This document shows, piece by piece, positions 24,959-37,000 of a stretch of 64,000 nt of DNA. A program made the translations under genes and the position numbers. Origin of the DNA: Sipunculus nudus (lineage: Eukaryota > Annelida > Sipuncula > Golfingiida > Sipunculidae); NCBI GenBank assembly GCA_026874595.1, contig CM049309.1, positions 23,875,033 through 23,939,032 on the forward strand, written 5' to 3'. The notes under the pieces are model-generated. The model was not told the DNA's origin. It searched no databases and saw nothing but the letters and a program-made list of their open reading frames with translations. The stretch's first letter is position 1. The number at the start of each line of letters is the position of its first letter.

Positions 24959-26862
24959 AACAAGGGACCTATGGGTCACTGTGCTCAGCTGAAGTTAACC
25001 TTGAAGGTAAAAATCTAAAATAATATCAAATGGAGATAAAGTGTAAGAGGAAGAGGTAATAAAGGCCATGGTTGGTTTATATGATTGGTTTGTATTGATG
25101 AGCAAGAAATTGTTGCAAATAATATTTTGTGACCATGTGTTTCCTAATGATGAAACTGAAGCATGTGAGCAGTTTGTGAACAAATGATCTGTACAATTAC
25201 CATGATCATTAGTTGGCTTTTCGATTAACTGTTGACATTTCAGTAGTTTACACATTTGTTCAATCAAATCTTTTTTTGTATAATATATATTATTAAATAT
25301 ATGTTTTTTTTTTATGAAATGTATACAGTTGAAATATAACTAATTAACAACATAAAACATGGCAAACAAAGCCTGATCTCAAATTCTGCTGATGCAGGAA
25401 AATAATGAACAAATGTTTGTAATAAATCCTCATTTTTTTTATCACATCAATTTTTTTTTTAATTTAAGTTTATATTTCTATACATTTTCAATATAACATA
25501 TATATCTGAATATAAAAGTTGATTCATAATTCTCAATTGCATCATCATAAATCTCAATCTTGTCAGATAACACCACATCATGCATACAAATGTTTCTTTA
25601 TTTTTTACCACAAAAATATATCTTTTAAATCTGCAAAACAATAAATATCTAAAAAAAATACTTGATTTAGATTTTACAATTTTTAATTGTGTCTTTATTT
25701 ATCCATAATGTGCTTCATATTTTATCATAATTTAAGCATACTGATGGGTTCCATTATGATTGGTAAAATCATTTAAAAGAAAAATTATTTCTTTAAAAAT
25801 GCTACATTACACAACATTGCATCTTCTGGATTACACCTTGAATTACTTTTTCAAGGAAAGTTTTTGCATATCAGAGTGGAAGCAGCATTACAATTAAGGA
25901 GATACAGTGAAAACAATAACAATACTGCATAACAATTGGTGGGTTGTGTTTGCGGGGGGGGGGGGGGGGGGGTGATTGGGGTGGTGATATGAGAATAACT
26001 GTACACCTGTCACAGCAGGGGATCTCCCCCAGTGACTGTAACAAATCAGAAACCCTGGCATAGCTGACTTCCAGTGAGTGGGACCCTGCATCTGTAATCT
26101 GTAAACAAAGCAAATGACTACAATAGAGCCTCAAGAAAAAAATCAATAACTAGCTTAATTTTCAAGCTTTTACTTCCAAATTTCAGATTTAAACAAATTA
26201 AATATTTATGTTTACATGCTGTGAAAATTAAATCAATGGTACTTACAGGAAAAAAACGTGCCATGGTCAAAGTTGGGCAAAATTTAAGGTACTGATTTTA
26301 TTTTTATGCTAATTACTTAAAAAATTTACAAAATTCAGATCTAATTTTGGGTAAACAATTGAATCTTAATTAAACATAGTTATATACTTGGGAAAACAGA
26401 CTCTAGTTTCAAAATTTTTCATGTTAAGTGAGTAAATATTTTTCCTGATTTTTTACAAAGTCCATTAAGTTTGGGCCCATAACTTAAAGAATTTATTCTT
26501 AACAGACTTAATTTCTGGCATGTACATAGGAACTATATAGAAGAATATTTATGGTAAATATGAGGAAAAACAGATGAGTGGTTTTGATATTAGGCAGTCC
26601 TGAAGTGTGAAAATAGGATTTTAATAAAAAATTGAGGTTTTTCCTTAATTTCTCAAAGGAACGAAGTCGCAAAGATCCAGTTTTTGGCTTGGTAGGAGAT
26701 CTTGGGGACATCTAACATTATGCTGAATTTTGGATTCCTAGGTCTTACGGTTTCAAAACGTGCCACATCTACGGACGGACGGACGGACGGACAGACAGAC
26801 GGACGGACGACGGACAATGGACCATGACTATAGCTCAGATGACTTATAGTCAGCTGAGCTAA
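24959..26862 (+). mobile_element. 1.9-kb pearl/Helentron-like repeat, copy 1
   Basis: It begins AACAAGGGACCTATGGGTCA and ends AGTCAGCTGAGCTAA. It holds a (GGAC)n tract at about 26773-26812, a G-homopolymer at about 25957-25972 and a 3' hairpin (TAGCTCAG with CTGAGCTA) before CTAA. The family resemblance to bivalve pearl elements, now often linked to Helentrons, rests on the (ACGG)n tract, the 3' hairpin with CTRR-like end and the lack of coding capacity; this assignment is inferred. Confidence 0.75.
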
Positions 26863-28505
26863 CAAGAGCCAGGTTAGCAGAGTTTAAGCTCCTCCAAGCA
26901 CTTGGTGGAAACAACTTGCAGGTCAAATTTTAAGGACACATACACAATACTTCCATAGTTGTCTGGGTCAAAAAAAATTTACCTGGTCACCAGAATAACT
27001 TTGCTGATTTCACCTTGAAAATATAGGCCAAGGTGACATGTTTTCTTCTGAGAACTTGGTCAAAAGATTTTTTCTATCAAATTTGAAGACAAAGTATGCA
27101 AAAATACCATAAACACTTGGATTTCTTGGCACCACAGGTGCCATAGTATCCCCAGACAATCTCCCACTTGAAGAATAGCTACCCCCCCCCCCCCCCCCAT
27201 CTTCAGCAGTATATACAGACACTTGCCAAGTGTGATGGTTTCTTCAAGATGGTTTCTTGAAAAACAATATTTTTCACCAAAAATGGGAATATTCAATTTC
27301 AAGGCCACTCTCATAGGAGAGGTCATGATCCTAATTTAAATTTACCTCATCCCATAACCTATATCTATGTTTATGCTTCAAATGAGGAATTTGTCCATTA
27401 GTTTTTGACTTATATTGCTCACAGTACTGTCAAGTGGCAATGATGGGGGTATTAAAAGGTATGAATCAAAGAAAAGGACAAAAGGTGGGGCATGCACCTG
27501 TCTTCCACAGAAGACAAAGCAATCCAAGATCTTTGGCAAATTTGATTTTGTGTGATCTTTACCAATTACGGAAGTATTCAAGGTCAAGGCCACTCTCATA
27601 TGAAAGGTCATGACCCCAATTTAAACATCATCCCATAACCCATATCTATGTATATGCATAATATGAAAGAACTTTGTCCATAAGTTTTTGACTTATAATG
27701 CTCACAGTACTGTCAAGTGGCAATGATGGGGGTATTTAACGGCACTAAAACAAGAAAAGGATAATAGGTGGCACCACAAATTTCCAGAACATGACAAAAC
27801 TATTTGAGATCTTGGATCAACTTGAATTTTGGATCAATCCATGCAAGATTCCTTGAGATATTTAAGAATTTGTGCGATTTTCTCCAAAAACTGATTTATT
27901 CAAAGTCAAAGTGAATCTCCTAGTAAAGGTCATGACCTCATTTTACATAGACTTGGTCCTCTCACCTATATCTATGCACAGGCTAAGTTTGGTAAAGATC
28001 CATGAAATACTTTCAAGTTATCTTGCCTGAAAGAAATCTCTGCAGCAGCTGTGGTGGCAGCAGCATGACCGTGACTAAACCATACTACACTGATTATGTC
28101 TGGGCTTACAATAAAAAAAAAAATATAAGTTTTCAGGTTCACAAAAAATGGATATTTTGGTCAAGGTCACCAGTTTTTACTTCGTCAAGGAGCTTTGGGG
28201 AAACAACTTGTGTGTCAAATTTTACAAACAGATGACTGGACTGTAAACAATGTTTTCCCTGGAGAGATACTGGATCTCTTGCATAAACATTTTTATTATT
28301 TCAGATGCACAAACAGGCTCTGAGAATATAGGTTGTAGTGACCTAATTTCAGCGTCTGAGATTTATTAAAGACCTCCATGGATGTTAAGTCAAAGTTTCT
28401 AGATTCAACCATTATAACTTGAGCCCCGTAAACAGACAGGCAGATGATGGTGGACAGAAAAAGTGTGATTGCTATAGCTCTGATGACTTACAGTCAGCCC
28501 AGCTA
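26863..28505 (+). mobile_element. Pearl-like repeat with 285-bp tandem core
   Basis: Direct repeats of about 285 bp: AAGGCCACTCTCATA recurs at 27301 and 27586, and GCTCACAGTACTGTCAAGTG near 27416 and 27701, followed by a more diverged unit near 27915. The tail (GCTATAGCTCTGATGACTTA at about 28470) is a variant of the 1.9-kb repeat tail. A C18 run is at about 27182-27199. Confidence 0.65.
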
Positions 28506-28871
28506 TAAGGACATATGAATGGCAATGAACAGATATCAAAGGTAATCGTTAAAGTTTAAATACTTTAACTTAGTTGAGTTAGTGAAATTGGCCAAAGCCT
28601 TTCATTTTGTTGATTCTGCTTCTGTAGAAGCTGCAGCTATTTAGATTCCAACATTCTCTACTCAAGGGATCTGCAGTGTTAGAGATATCTGATAGTACAA
28701 ATCAAGTGTCTGGACATTAAGGAAAGACCACTATCTTTCACCATTTCAACTGGCAGGAAATCAGAACCATTCCATTCCAGTAAACTGCACAGGCAGTACA
28801 CTGCAATCATCCAGCCAAATACATGTAATTACATTGCAAATGAGACATGCTGTTTAAAAATATGGGTGTTA

Positions 28872-29807
28872 ACTAGATGTGTCGGAACGACACGAATGCC
28901 CCCACCTGGGGCAAATTAGAAACATTTAAATTTTGTAAAATTTTTTAAGTTCAGGAGGTGTTGTATGGTCAAATGGCCAATATCTGCAGGATTGCGTAAA
29001 AAAGTCTGTATATGTGTATTTGTCATGAAAATTTATATTTTTCGTGAAATTTTTTATGTTCAGGAGCCCTAAAACTGTCAAAAGTAGGTCAACTGGGACA
29101 AAACGCGAACTCGATCTGTAACTGGTCAATATCTGCCCACACACCAAAAATCAGGCCAATATCTGCAGGCATTGCAAAAAAAGTCCGTACATGTGTATTT
29201 GTCATGAAAATTTATATTTTTCATGAAATTTTCTTTGTTTAGGAGCCGTAAAACGGTCAAAAGTAGGTCAACTGGGACAAAACACGAACTCGGTCTGTAA
29301 CTAGTCAATATCTGCATACACACCAAAAATCAGGCCAATATCTGCAGGCACTGCGAAATAAAATCCGTACATGTGTATTTGTCATGAAAATTTCTATTTT
29401 TCATGAAATTTTCTAAGTTAAGGAGCCGCAAAAGGGTCAAAAGTAGGTCAACCAGGACGAAACGTGAACTCGATCTGTAACTTGTCATTATCTGCCTACA
29501 CACCAAAAATCAGGCCAATATCTGCAGGCACTGCGAAAGAAAGTCTGTACATGTGTATTTGTCATGAAAATTTCTATTTTTCATGAAATTTTCTAAGTTT
29601 AGGAGCTGTAAAACGTTCAAAAGTAGGTCAACGGGGACGAAACACGAACTCGATCTGTAACTGGTCATTATCTGCCCACACACCAAAAATGCCAATATCT
29701 GCAGGCATTGCGAAAAAAAGTCTGTACAACTGTTTGATTTCGGAATGACGGAAGGACGGACATGGGTAAAACTATATGCCCCGGCCACTTTGTGGCGGGG
29801 GCATAAT
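28872..29807 (+). mobile_element. Pearl-like repeat with 179-bp tandem core
   Basis: The head is ACTAGATGTGTCGGAACGAC and ATGCCCCCACCTGGGGC. The landmark TATCTGCAGG recurs at 28981, 29160, 29339, 29519 and 29696 (units of 177-180 bp, four and a part). The tail has GACGGAAGGACGGAC and a hairpin from TATGCCCCGGCCAC to GTGGCGGGGGCATA. Confidence 0.75.
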
Positions 29808-30728
29808 AAGAAAAGCTTCCTGTAATCAATTCAATAATCATTTTTTTTTCCATTTCCAGGCAATTCTTGAGTTAATTCAGTCTGTTAAAAGGTAAAATTA
29901 AACACTTAACTGTCTAAAAATGTACAAAATTCCTTGTCTCCTACAGGAGCTGGCTTGACCAGTGAATGCATCACTCTGAGTAAGGTACTGGGTAAAAATG
30001 CATGGCTTCATGAGGTTTGATTAACATTAAAAAAGTCTAATACTATGTATACAAAATTTTATTTGCATAAAAAATCATTTACTGAAATACCTGTACACCG
30101 GGAAAAAGTCAATAGTATTACCATTATTTCATATATGCTGTTAATTGATACATATGATGAAATAAAATGTTTGGTATTAGGAATGAGCAACACTGATTAC
30201 AACATAAGGTAGATCACACTGCAATTAACCATGTGTCTATATCTACCATGATTAGAGTGAAAGTTCTTTTATTATTCTATGTATAATATGCACTGATAAC
30301 CAATCATGATCGCAGATTTGAAAAGCTATCAACATTCATAATGCATTTGAGTATTGTATCATATTTATACATGCATTGAGCTGCATGCCTATGACAGAAG
30401 TGGTGTATGTAAATCTGATACATTAATTATATTATACTGTAAATAATAAAAGAAAACTGTAGCACTGTACAAAGTAAAATAGAAAAACCAGTCAATGCTG
30501 CATCACTCAGAAGCTTTTTTAACAATATTTAATTTTCATAGCCAAAGGGTAGTTTACAAAATTCAGGTCTCCAAAGATGCAGAATGCAGAGACTGTTGCA
30601 AATGCACTTGGCATTAACAGATCATGTAACATCATTCCAGCTTCATGTCATTAATGCTCACAATAGCTGACTCCATGTTTAATGAGAGATTGATGGAACA
30701 ACTGGTTAGTTGTGTTATGCTAAGTTCA
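29808..30728. other. Intergenic sequence downstream of the protease gene
   Basis: AT-rich. Apart from the candidate poly(A) signal just beyond it, nothing recognised. Confidence 0.5.
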
Positions 30729-30734
30729 TTTATT
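30729..30734 (-). terminator. Candidate poly(A) signal of the protease gene
   Basis: A minus-strand AATAAA lies about 100 nt downstream of the stop codon, so the 3' UTR would be short. It is the nearest clean hexamer. Cleavage cannot be confirmed without transcript data. Confidence 0.5.
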
Positions 30735-30836
30735 CAATGACTGCTCAGAATACTGGAATCCATGGTGCAGAAGTGAAGCTGGCTGTTCAACATATTTGTG
30801 ACTGCATATTGTCTATTAATAAAATCAGCTGTTCCA

Positions 30837-31021
30837 TCACATGAGGACAAATGTAGGAGCGGTGGCTACACCACAGTTGTTGTTTTTCTGTGACATCAGA
30901 ACATAACCAGCATTTCCCCAGTACGTGGACCACGAGTTCTTTATCAGCCAGTATGGTTGACCCTGCATGTAACCATAACCCACAGCTAGCACAGAGTGAT
31001 CCAGATCATCAGGTTTGCTCC
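30837..31021 (-). CDS. Protease exon 10: catalytic His and Asn, stop codon
   Basis: The acceptor is TTGTAG; phase 1 in. It encodes [10 protein letters not shown] (His484), [13 protein letters not shown] (Asn504), [12 protein letters not shown] and a TGA stop at 30839-30837. This is the canonical C-terminus of a C1A protease. Confidence 0.93.
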
Positions 31022-34000
31022 CTACAACAAACAAATGTAGCTCATAATTGTACATTCCCACAGCCGTGTTTCTCATTTTTATCACCTGTTTTGCAGAGAA
31101 CACTACCATGCTGACTTGCTGCATAAAGCTTGCACAAGTTTTCATCCCATATGATGCTAAAAGATTAAGATTATTATATACCTGAGAATTTATGCAGACC
31201 CAAGTAATATTTAAATCTTGTCATCCATTATTGTGCTAACAACCAATGAAGGATAGAGGGTGATTTTCATGTATTCTGGCTATATGTTCTTCGATAAGAG
31301 CTAGAGACCGAAAAAGGTATGAAAATGAATGAAAATGCAATAACTGAAATTGATTATTTCATGCCCGATTTTGATTTTCAATTAATGAATGGCTTTGATT
31401 CAATGTACTGATTATTCAATACATTGTTTCAGCCCTTATATATAAATATATGCATGTATATCATGTAGATTTTATATAAATATATATACTTACATACATA
31501 CACATATATACACCCATCTCAATAATACTGTGAAATGTTATATTATGTATCATTCAGCATATTATTGTGAAACAGACTAACAGCTTTATTAAGTAATCTT
31601 CGAAAATAATATTATGAACTGTTATGGTTTAGGATTTTATTGATTTTAGTTTAAGGACTATATCGTACCAAATAAACTCCACAAGGATATCATGAAAATG
31701 AAGGGCGAGACAGGTATTATCATACTCACCACAGGAAGGTTCATAATAGACTCCATTAGAATAAAAGGACAGAGACTTGTGGGATGCATCAATAGAGACA
31801 GACACTGGTCCGTGATTAGCAATGGCAGCTCTCAGGGCATCTCTGTCATAAGCTGTGACATTCACATAGCCTTTGATCACGGCAACTGGTGTTACGTTCT
31901 TCTCCATACACTTGGAATCCTGGAAACATGAAAGAGGTAAGGTACACACAAGTATGTGTATTTATATATAAAGTATCAGTACATGAAGACGTTAACCAAT
32001 ATGACCAATGATTTCTCTGATAAGGGTTAATGTGACTAGTGATGGCTCTGTCATGAACTGATAAAAACAATCTTCATTGTTTAATAGGCCAATTAGAAAC
32101 AGAACTGATAAAAATAATTTTCATAAATTAGTAGGCAAAACAGAAACAGAACTATAATAAAAACAATCTTCTATGATGAGTAGGCCAAACAGAAACAGAA
32201 CTGATAGAAACAATCTTCATAAATGAGTAGGCCTAACAGAAACAGAACTGATAACAAGGCCCACAGGCCCAATGCAAACCTGTGCAATAGCATATAAACC
32301 AGGTATTATGCTTCAATGCTGGACCATAACTTTTCAAGTACATGTGAAATATACAGATGGACAATGCATATACTAAACATTTTGAACAAGAACCTATTAC
32401 ACAAACATCACTGCTAAAATACTGTCATGGGTGCACACGACACAAAATGATTGTAACTGGTGCCATCAGTCTTGTATATGAAAAAGCTATCCAAGATGTA
32501 TACATATGTACAATTTCAGACCGACATATCAAACCCCTCCCAAGAAATAAGCAGGGATACACACTGTGCAAAAATTATTGTAGGTGATGCCACCAGGCTT
32601 GAATACAATATAAGTTATCAGATATTTATAAATATGCCTAATTTCAGGTTGATATATCATATCTCTCCAGAGAAATAAGCGGGCACACTGTAGGTGGCGG
32701 CACCAGTCTTGTGAACAAAAAGCTGTCAAAGATGCATGGACAGGTCAAAATACAAGGCCAATTCATCAAACCTGGGCTGACCAGGCTTAGGTGAGAAAGG
32801 CAGTTGCCTCAAGTGAACTGGAATGAAATGCTGGCTCAAGCTACTGCACTGAGTGAACTCTTTACCTGCACCTCGATGCACTGAGTGAACTCTTGACCTG
32901 TACTTGGCTGCACTGAGTGAACTCATGACCTGTTGCATAATCTTACACAGTTTGCGTCTACTAAAGCTATAAATATATCCAGACTGACCTTCGGCTTGTT
33001 GCCAAATCTGAAATAGTTGGCAGTCTGCCAAGCTATTTATAGATACAGACACAATCTTGGCTTGTTGGTAAATCTCTTAACACATACTGAAAGACTGGCT
33101 ATAATGCTTTTTTTTAAGCTGATGCATACATAAGACTTTTATAAAAATGTTTAGAATAAAAAATTGTCTAATAATTGTGCCATAAATTGAAACAACAGTT
33201 TTGCAGAAGGAGACTATTGCAGCCCTAAATTTGAAATAGGCTTACTAATAGCCTCAAGACCAACTTAAGCTTTCTATGATGCTACCAAAAATCAACAAAC
33301 CCAACCTATTCTTATACAATTAAACAAGGCCTACAGGCCTAATGCGAACATGTGCAAAGTTTGGGAGTGTGAATGGAGGTTAATTTTTAAAATTTAATAT
33401 TGATCCTTTTAAGTCCTGCATATCTACCTTAGTCATTATGATTTCAGCAAAATGGACATTTCGGACCTGCAAGTTTCAGACAAGGACATTTTAAAACTAG
33501 AATATGGGTAGTCGAAAAGCGACTATGTGTATCCACAGAAATTAGAGTGGGATGGGTGAAGTGAGGCACGGATTAAGTGGCAAGGGGAATAGAGTGAGGT
33601 GTGTTGTATATTAGCATGGATGTCTGCAGCTTAAACGTGAATGTAGGTGGTACCATCTGTAATAAATCGACAAAATTGTTCAGGATGTATAAACCTGCAA
33701 AATTTCAGGTGGATCAGTCAAACCACTGCTGAGATATGAGTGATATTATCACAAGGCAGATGAGCAGATGGACGCTTTGCATAAGTGGTGGCAGGTGGCG
33801 CCACCAGTTTTGCCTATGATGAAGAGCTATGTGAGATCTATACACATGCAAAATTTTGGCCAAATGGGTCAAACAGTTCCGGAGATATGAGCTTGGATGT
33901 CTGCAGAGTAAACGTATATGTAAGTGGCGCCACCTGTCATAAAATCGAAAAAGCTGGCCAGGATATATAAACCTGCAAAATTTCAGGTGGAAGAGACAAA

Positions 34001-37000
34001 CCACTGCTGAGATATGAGTGATATTATCCCAAGGCAGATGAACAGATGGACGCTTTGCATAAATGGTTGCAGGTGGCGCCACCAGTTTTGCCTATGATGA
34101 AGAGCTGTGTAAGATCTATACACATGCAAAATTTTGGCCCAATCGGTCAAACGGTTCCCAAAATATGAGCGTGGATGTCTGCAGAGTAAACCTGAATGTA
34201 GGTGGCTCCACCGGTCATAAAATCAAGAGAGCTGTCCAGGATGTATAAACCTGCAAAATTTCAGATGGATAAGTCAAACCACTGCTGAGATATGAGTGAT
34301 TTTATCCCAAGGCAGATGAACAGATGGACGCTGTGCATAAATGGTTGCAGCTGGCTTCACCAGGTTTGCTTATGATGAAATGCTATGTGAGATCTATACA
34401 CATGCAAAATTTTGGCCTAATCGGTCAAACGGTTCCCAAGATATGAGCTTGGATGTCTGCAAAGTAAACCTGAATGTAGGTGGCACAACCTGTCATAAAA
34501 TCAAGAAAGCTTTCCAGGATGTATAAACATGCAAAATTTCAGGTAGATATGTCAAACCACTGCTGAGATATGAGTGATTTAACGCCAAGGCAGATGAACC
34601 GATGGATGCTGTGTTTAAATGGTTGCAGGTGGTGCCACCAGTTTTGCATATAATGAAGAGCTATGTGAGATCTATACACCTGCAAAATTTTGGCCCAATC
34701 AGTTAAACAGTTCCCGAGATATGAGCTTGGATGTCTGCAGAGTAAACGTGAATGTAGGTGGTGCCACCTGTCTTAATCGAGAAATCTGTCCAGGATGTAT
34801 AAACCTGCAAAATTTCAGGTGGATAAGTCAAACCACTGCTGAGATATGAGTGATATTATCCCAAGGCAGATGAACAGATGGACGCTTTGCATAAATGGTT
34901 GCAGTTGGCGCCACCAGTTTTAACTATGTTGAAGAGCTATATGAGATCTATACACATGCAAAATTTTGGCCCAATCGGTCGAATGGTTCCCAAGATATGA
35001 GCTTGGATGTCTGCAGAGTAAACGTGAATGTAGATGGCACCACCTGTCATAAAATAGAGAAAGCTGTCCAGGATGTATAAACCTGCAAAATTTCAGGTGG
35101 ATAAGTCAAACCACTGCTGAGATATGAGTGATATTATCCCAAGGTAGATGAACAGATGGATGTTGTGCATAAATGGTTGCAGGTGGCACCACCGGTTTTG
35201 CCTATGATGAAATGCTGTGTGAGATCTATACACATGCAAATTTTGGCCCAATCAGTCAAACAGTTCCGGACATATGAGCTTGGATGTCTGCAGAGTAAGC
35301 GTGAATGTAGGTGGCGCCACCTGTCATAAAATCAAATAACCTGTCCAGGATGTATAAACCTGCAAAATTTCGGGTGGATAAGTCATACCACTGCTGCGAT
35401 ATGAGTGATTTTATCCCAAGGCAGTTGAACAGATGGACGCTGTGCATAAGTGGTGGCAGGTGGCGCCACCAGTTTTGTCTATGATGAAGAGCTATGTGAG
35501 ATCTATACAAATGCAAAATTTTGGCCCAATCAGTTAAACAGTTCCCGAGATATGAGCTTGGATGTCTGCAGAATAAACATGAATGTAGGTGGCGCCATCT
35601 GTCAAAATCGAGAAAGCTGTCCAGGATGTATAAACCTGCAAAATTTCAGGTGGATAAGTCAAACCACTGCTGAGATATGAGTGATATTATCCCAAGGCAG
35701 ATGAACAGATGGACGCTGTGCAAAAATGGTTGCAGCTGGCGCCACCATTTTAGTGTATGGTATATAGCTATCAAAGGGCTACATTTGTGCAAATTTTTTA
35801 GCCTGATCGGTCAAATGGTTCACAAGATATGCAGGTTTATGTGTGGAAACAGACACATAAATGGACGCAGGGCAGCAAGGAAAATTCAGAGGTCAACAAA
35901 AAATGAGGTTGCAGCAGTTCACATGTGACCTGATGATTAACCCGATTCGCTTTAAATGCAAACCAAGTTTTTTTCAAACAGTTGAAAGATATAGTTCCAA
36001 TAATCTGGGAATTCTGTATCTAAACATTGTGTCCAGACATCTACACCTGTTTGTACTGAGTGACCTCTTGAATTGGCTGCTGAAACTCAGCATATTGTCA
36101 ATCTGTTTTCAAATACAGAAAGTCTTTTTCAATTGGCTACAATGCTTTTTTAAAACTGTATTTACCCAATCTATTCTTATAAAACTGGCAGAACCCTACA
36201 ATAGAATAATTCTTGTAAAGTTTAAACCAATCAGCTTAACAGTTTCATCATAAATCAGTGTATAAGCTAGAAGAGTTTAAAATTACATTTTCGCTTGTAA
36301 AAAACATATCAATGTAGGTGGCGCCACCAATACCTCAAAATCAGATATGACATATGTGACAAACATTGGTATAAAATTTGGTGATTATAGCTCTAGCCGT
36401 TTCTGAGATTTAATTTTAGTGTTTTTTTTTGGACAGATGACTTAGTTCAACCTCCTGTAACTCGGCCAAAAATCTTTGAACTGGAACCATTCGAACAAAC
36501 TTGAGAGAGACTGTTCCAGGGATCATTTCTGTGAAATATTGGACAATTTGGCTGGACAGTTTCAGAGAAGAAGATTTTTAAAGGTTTTTAAGCTTTTTCT
36601 CTATAAAATCTAAATAAATGCAGATACCCAATAATAAGCTCCAGGGCACCAAGTTTCACATGTGACTAATTCTTACATGTAATTTGGAGCTGCTAGCTCA
36701 AGGGTTTCCGACTTACAGCCATGGATGGCGGAAAGCAAGCCCTGGACAGCGGACGGCTGACAGACGACACTGTGCCATCCCATAAGCTCACAGGTTCACT
36801 AAAAACCCTGTCCTTGAATAATCTTGTGAAAAATTAAAGAATACAGCTTGACAGTTTCATCATAAAACATGTTAAAGCTGAAAGTGGCTAAATTACAAGG
36901 TTTCTGACCGTAAAAAACAGATAGATGTTGATGGCACCACAAAAACTGCAATTTCAAATAATATGAGTCACGTGGCCAACATTTGCACAAAATACAGTGA

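Noticed and set aside
24710-24979. Leucine-rich minus-strand ORF as a membrane protein
   Set aside because: The leucines come from the TAATAG hexamer array read in reverse.
33785-35680. Series of similar 61-76-codon plus-strand ORFs
   Set aside because: One per 278-bp repeat unit; they are by-products of the tandem array and decay freely between units.
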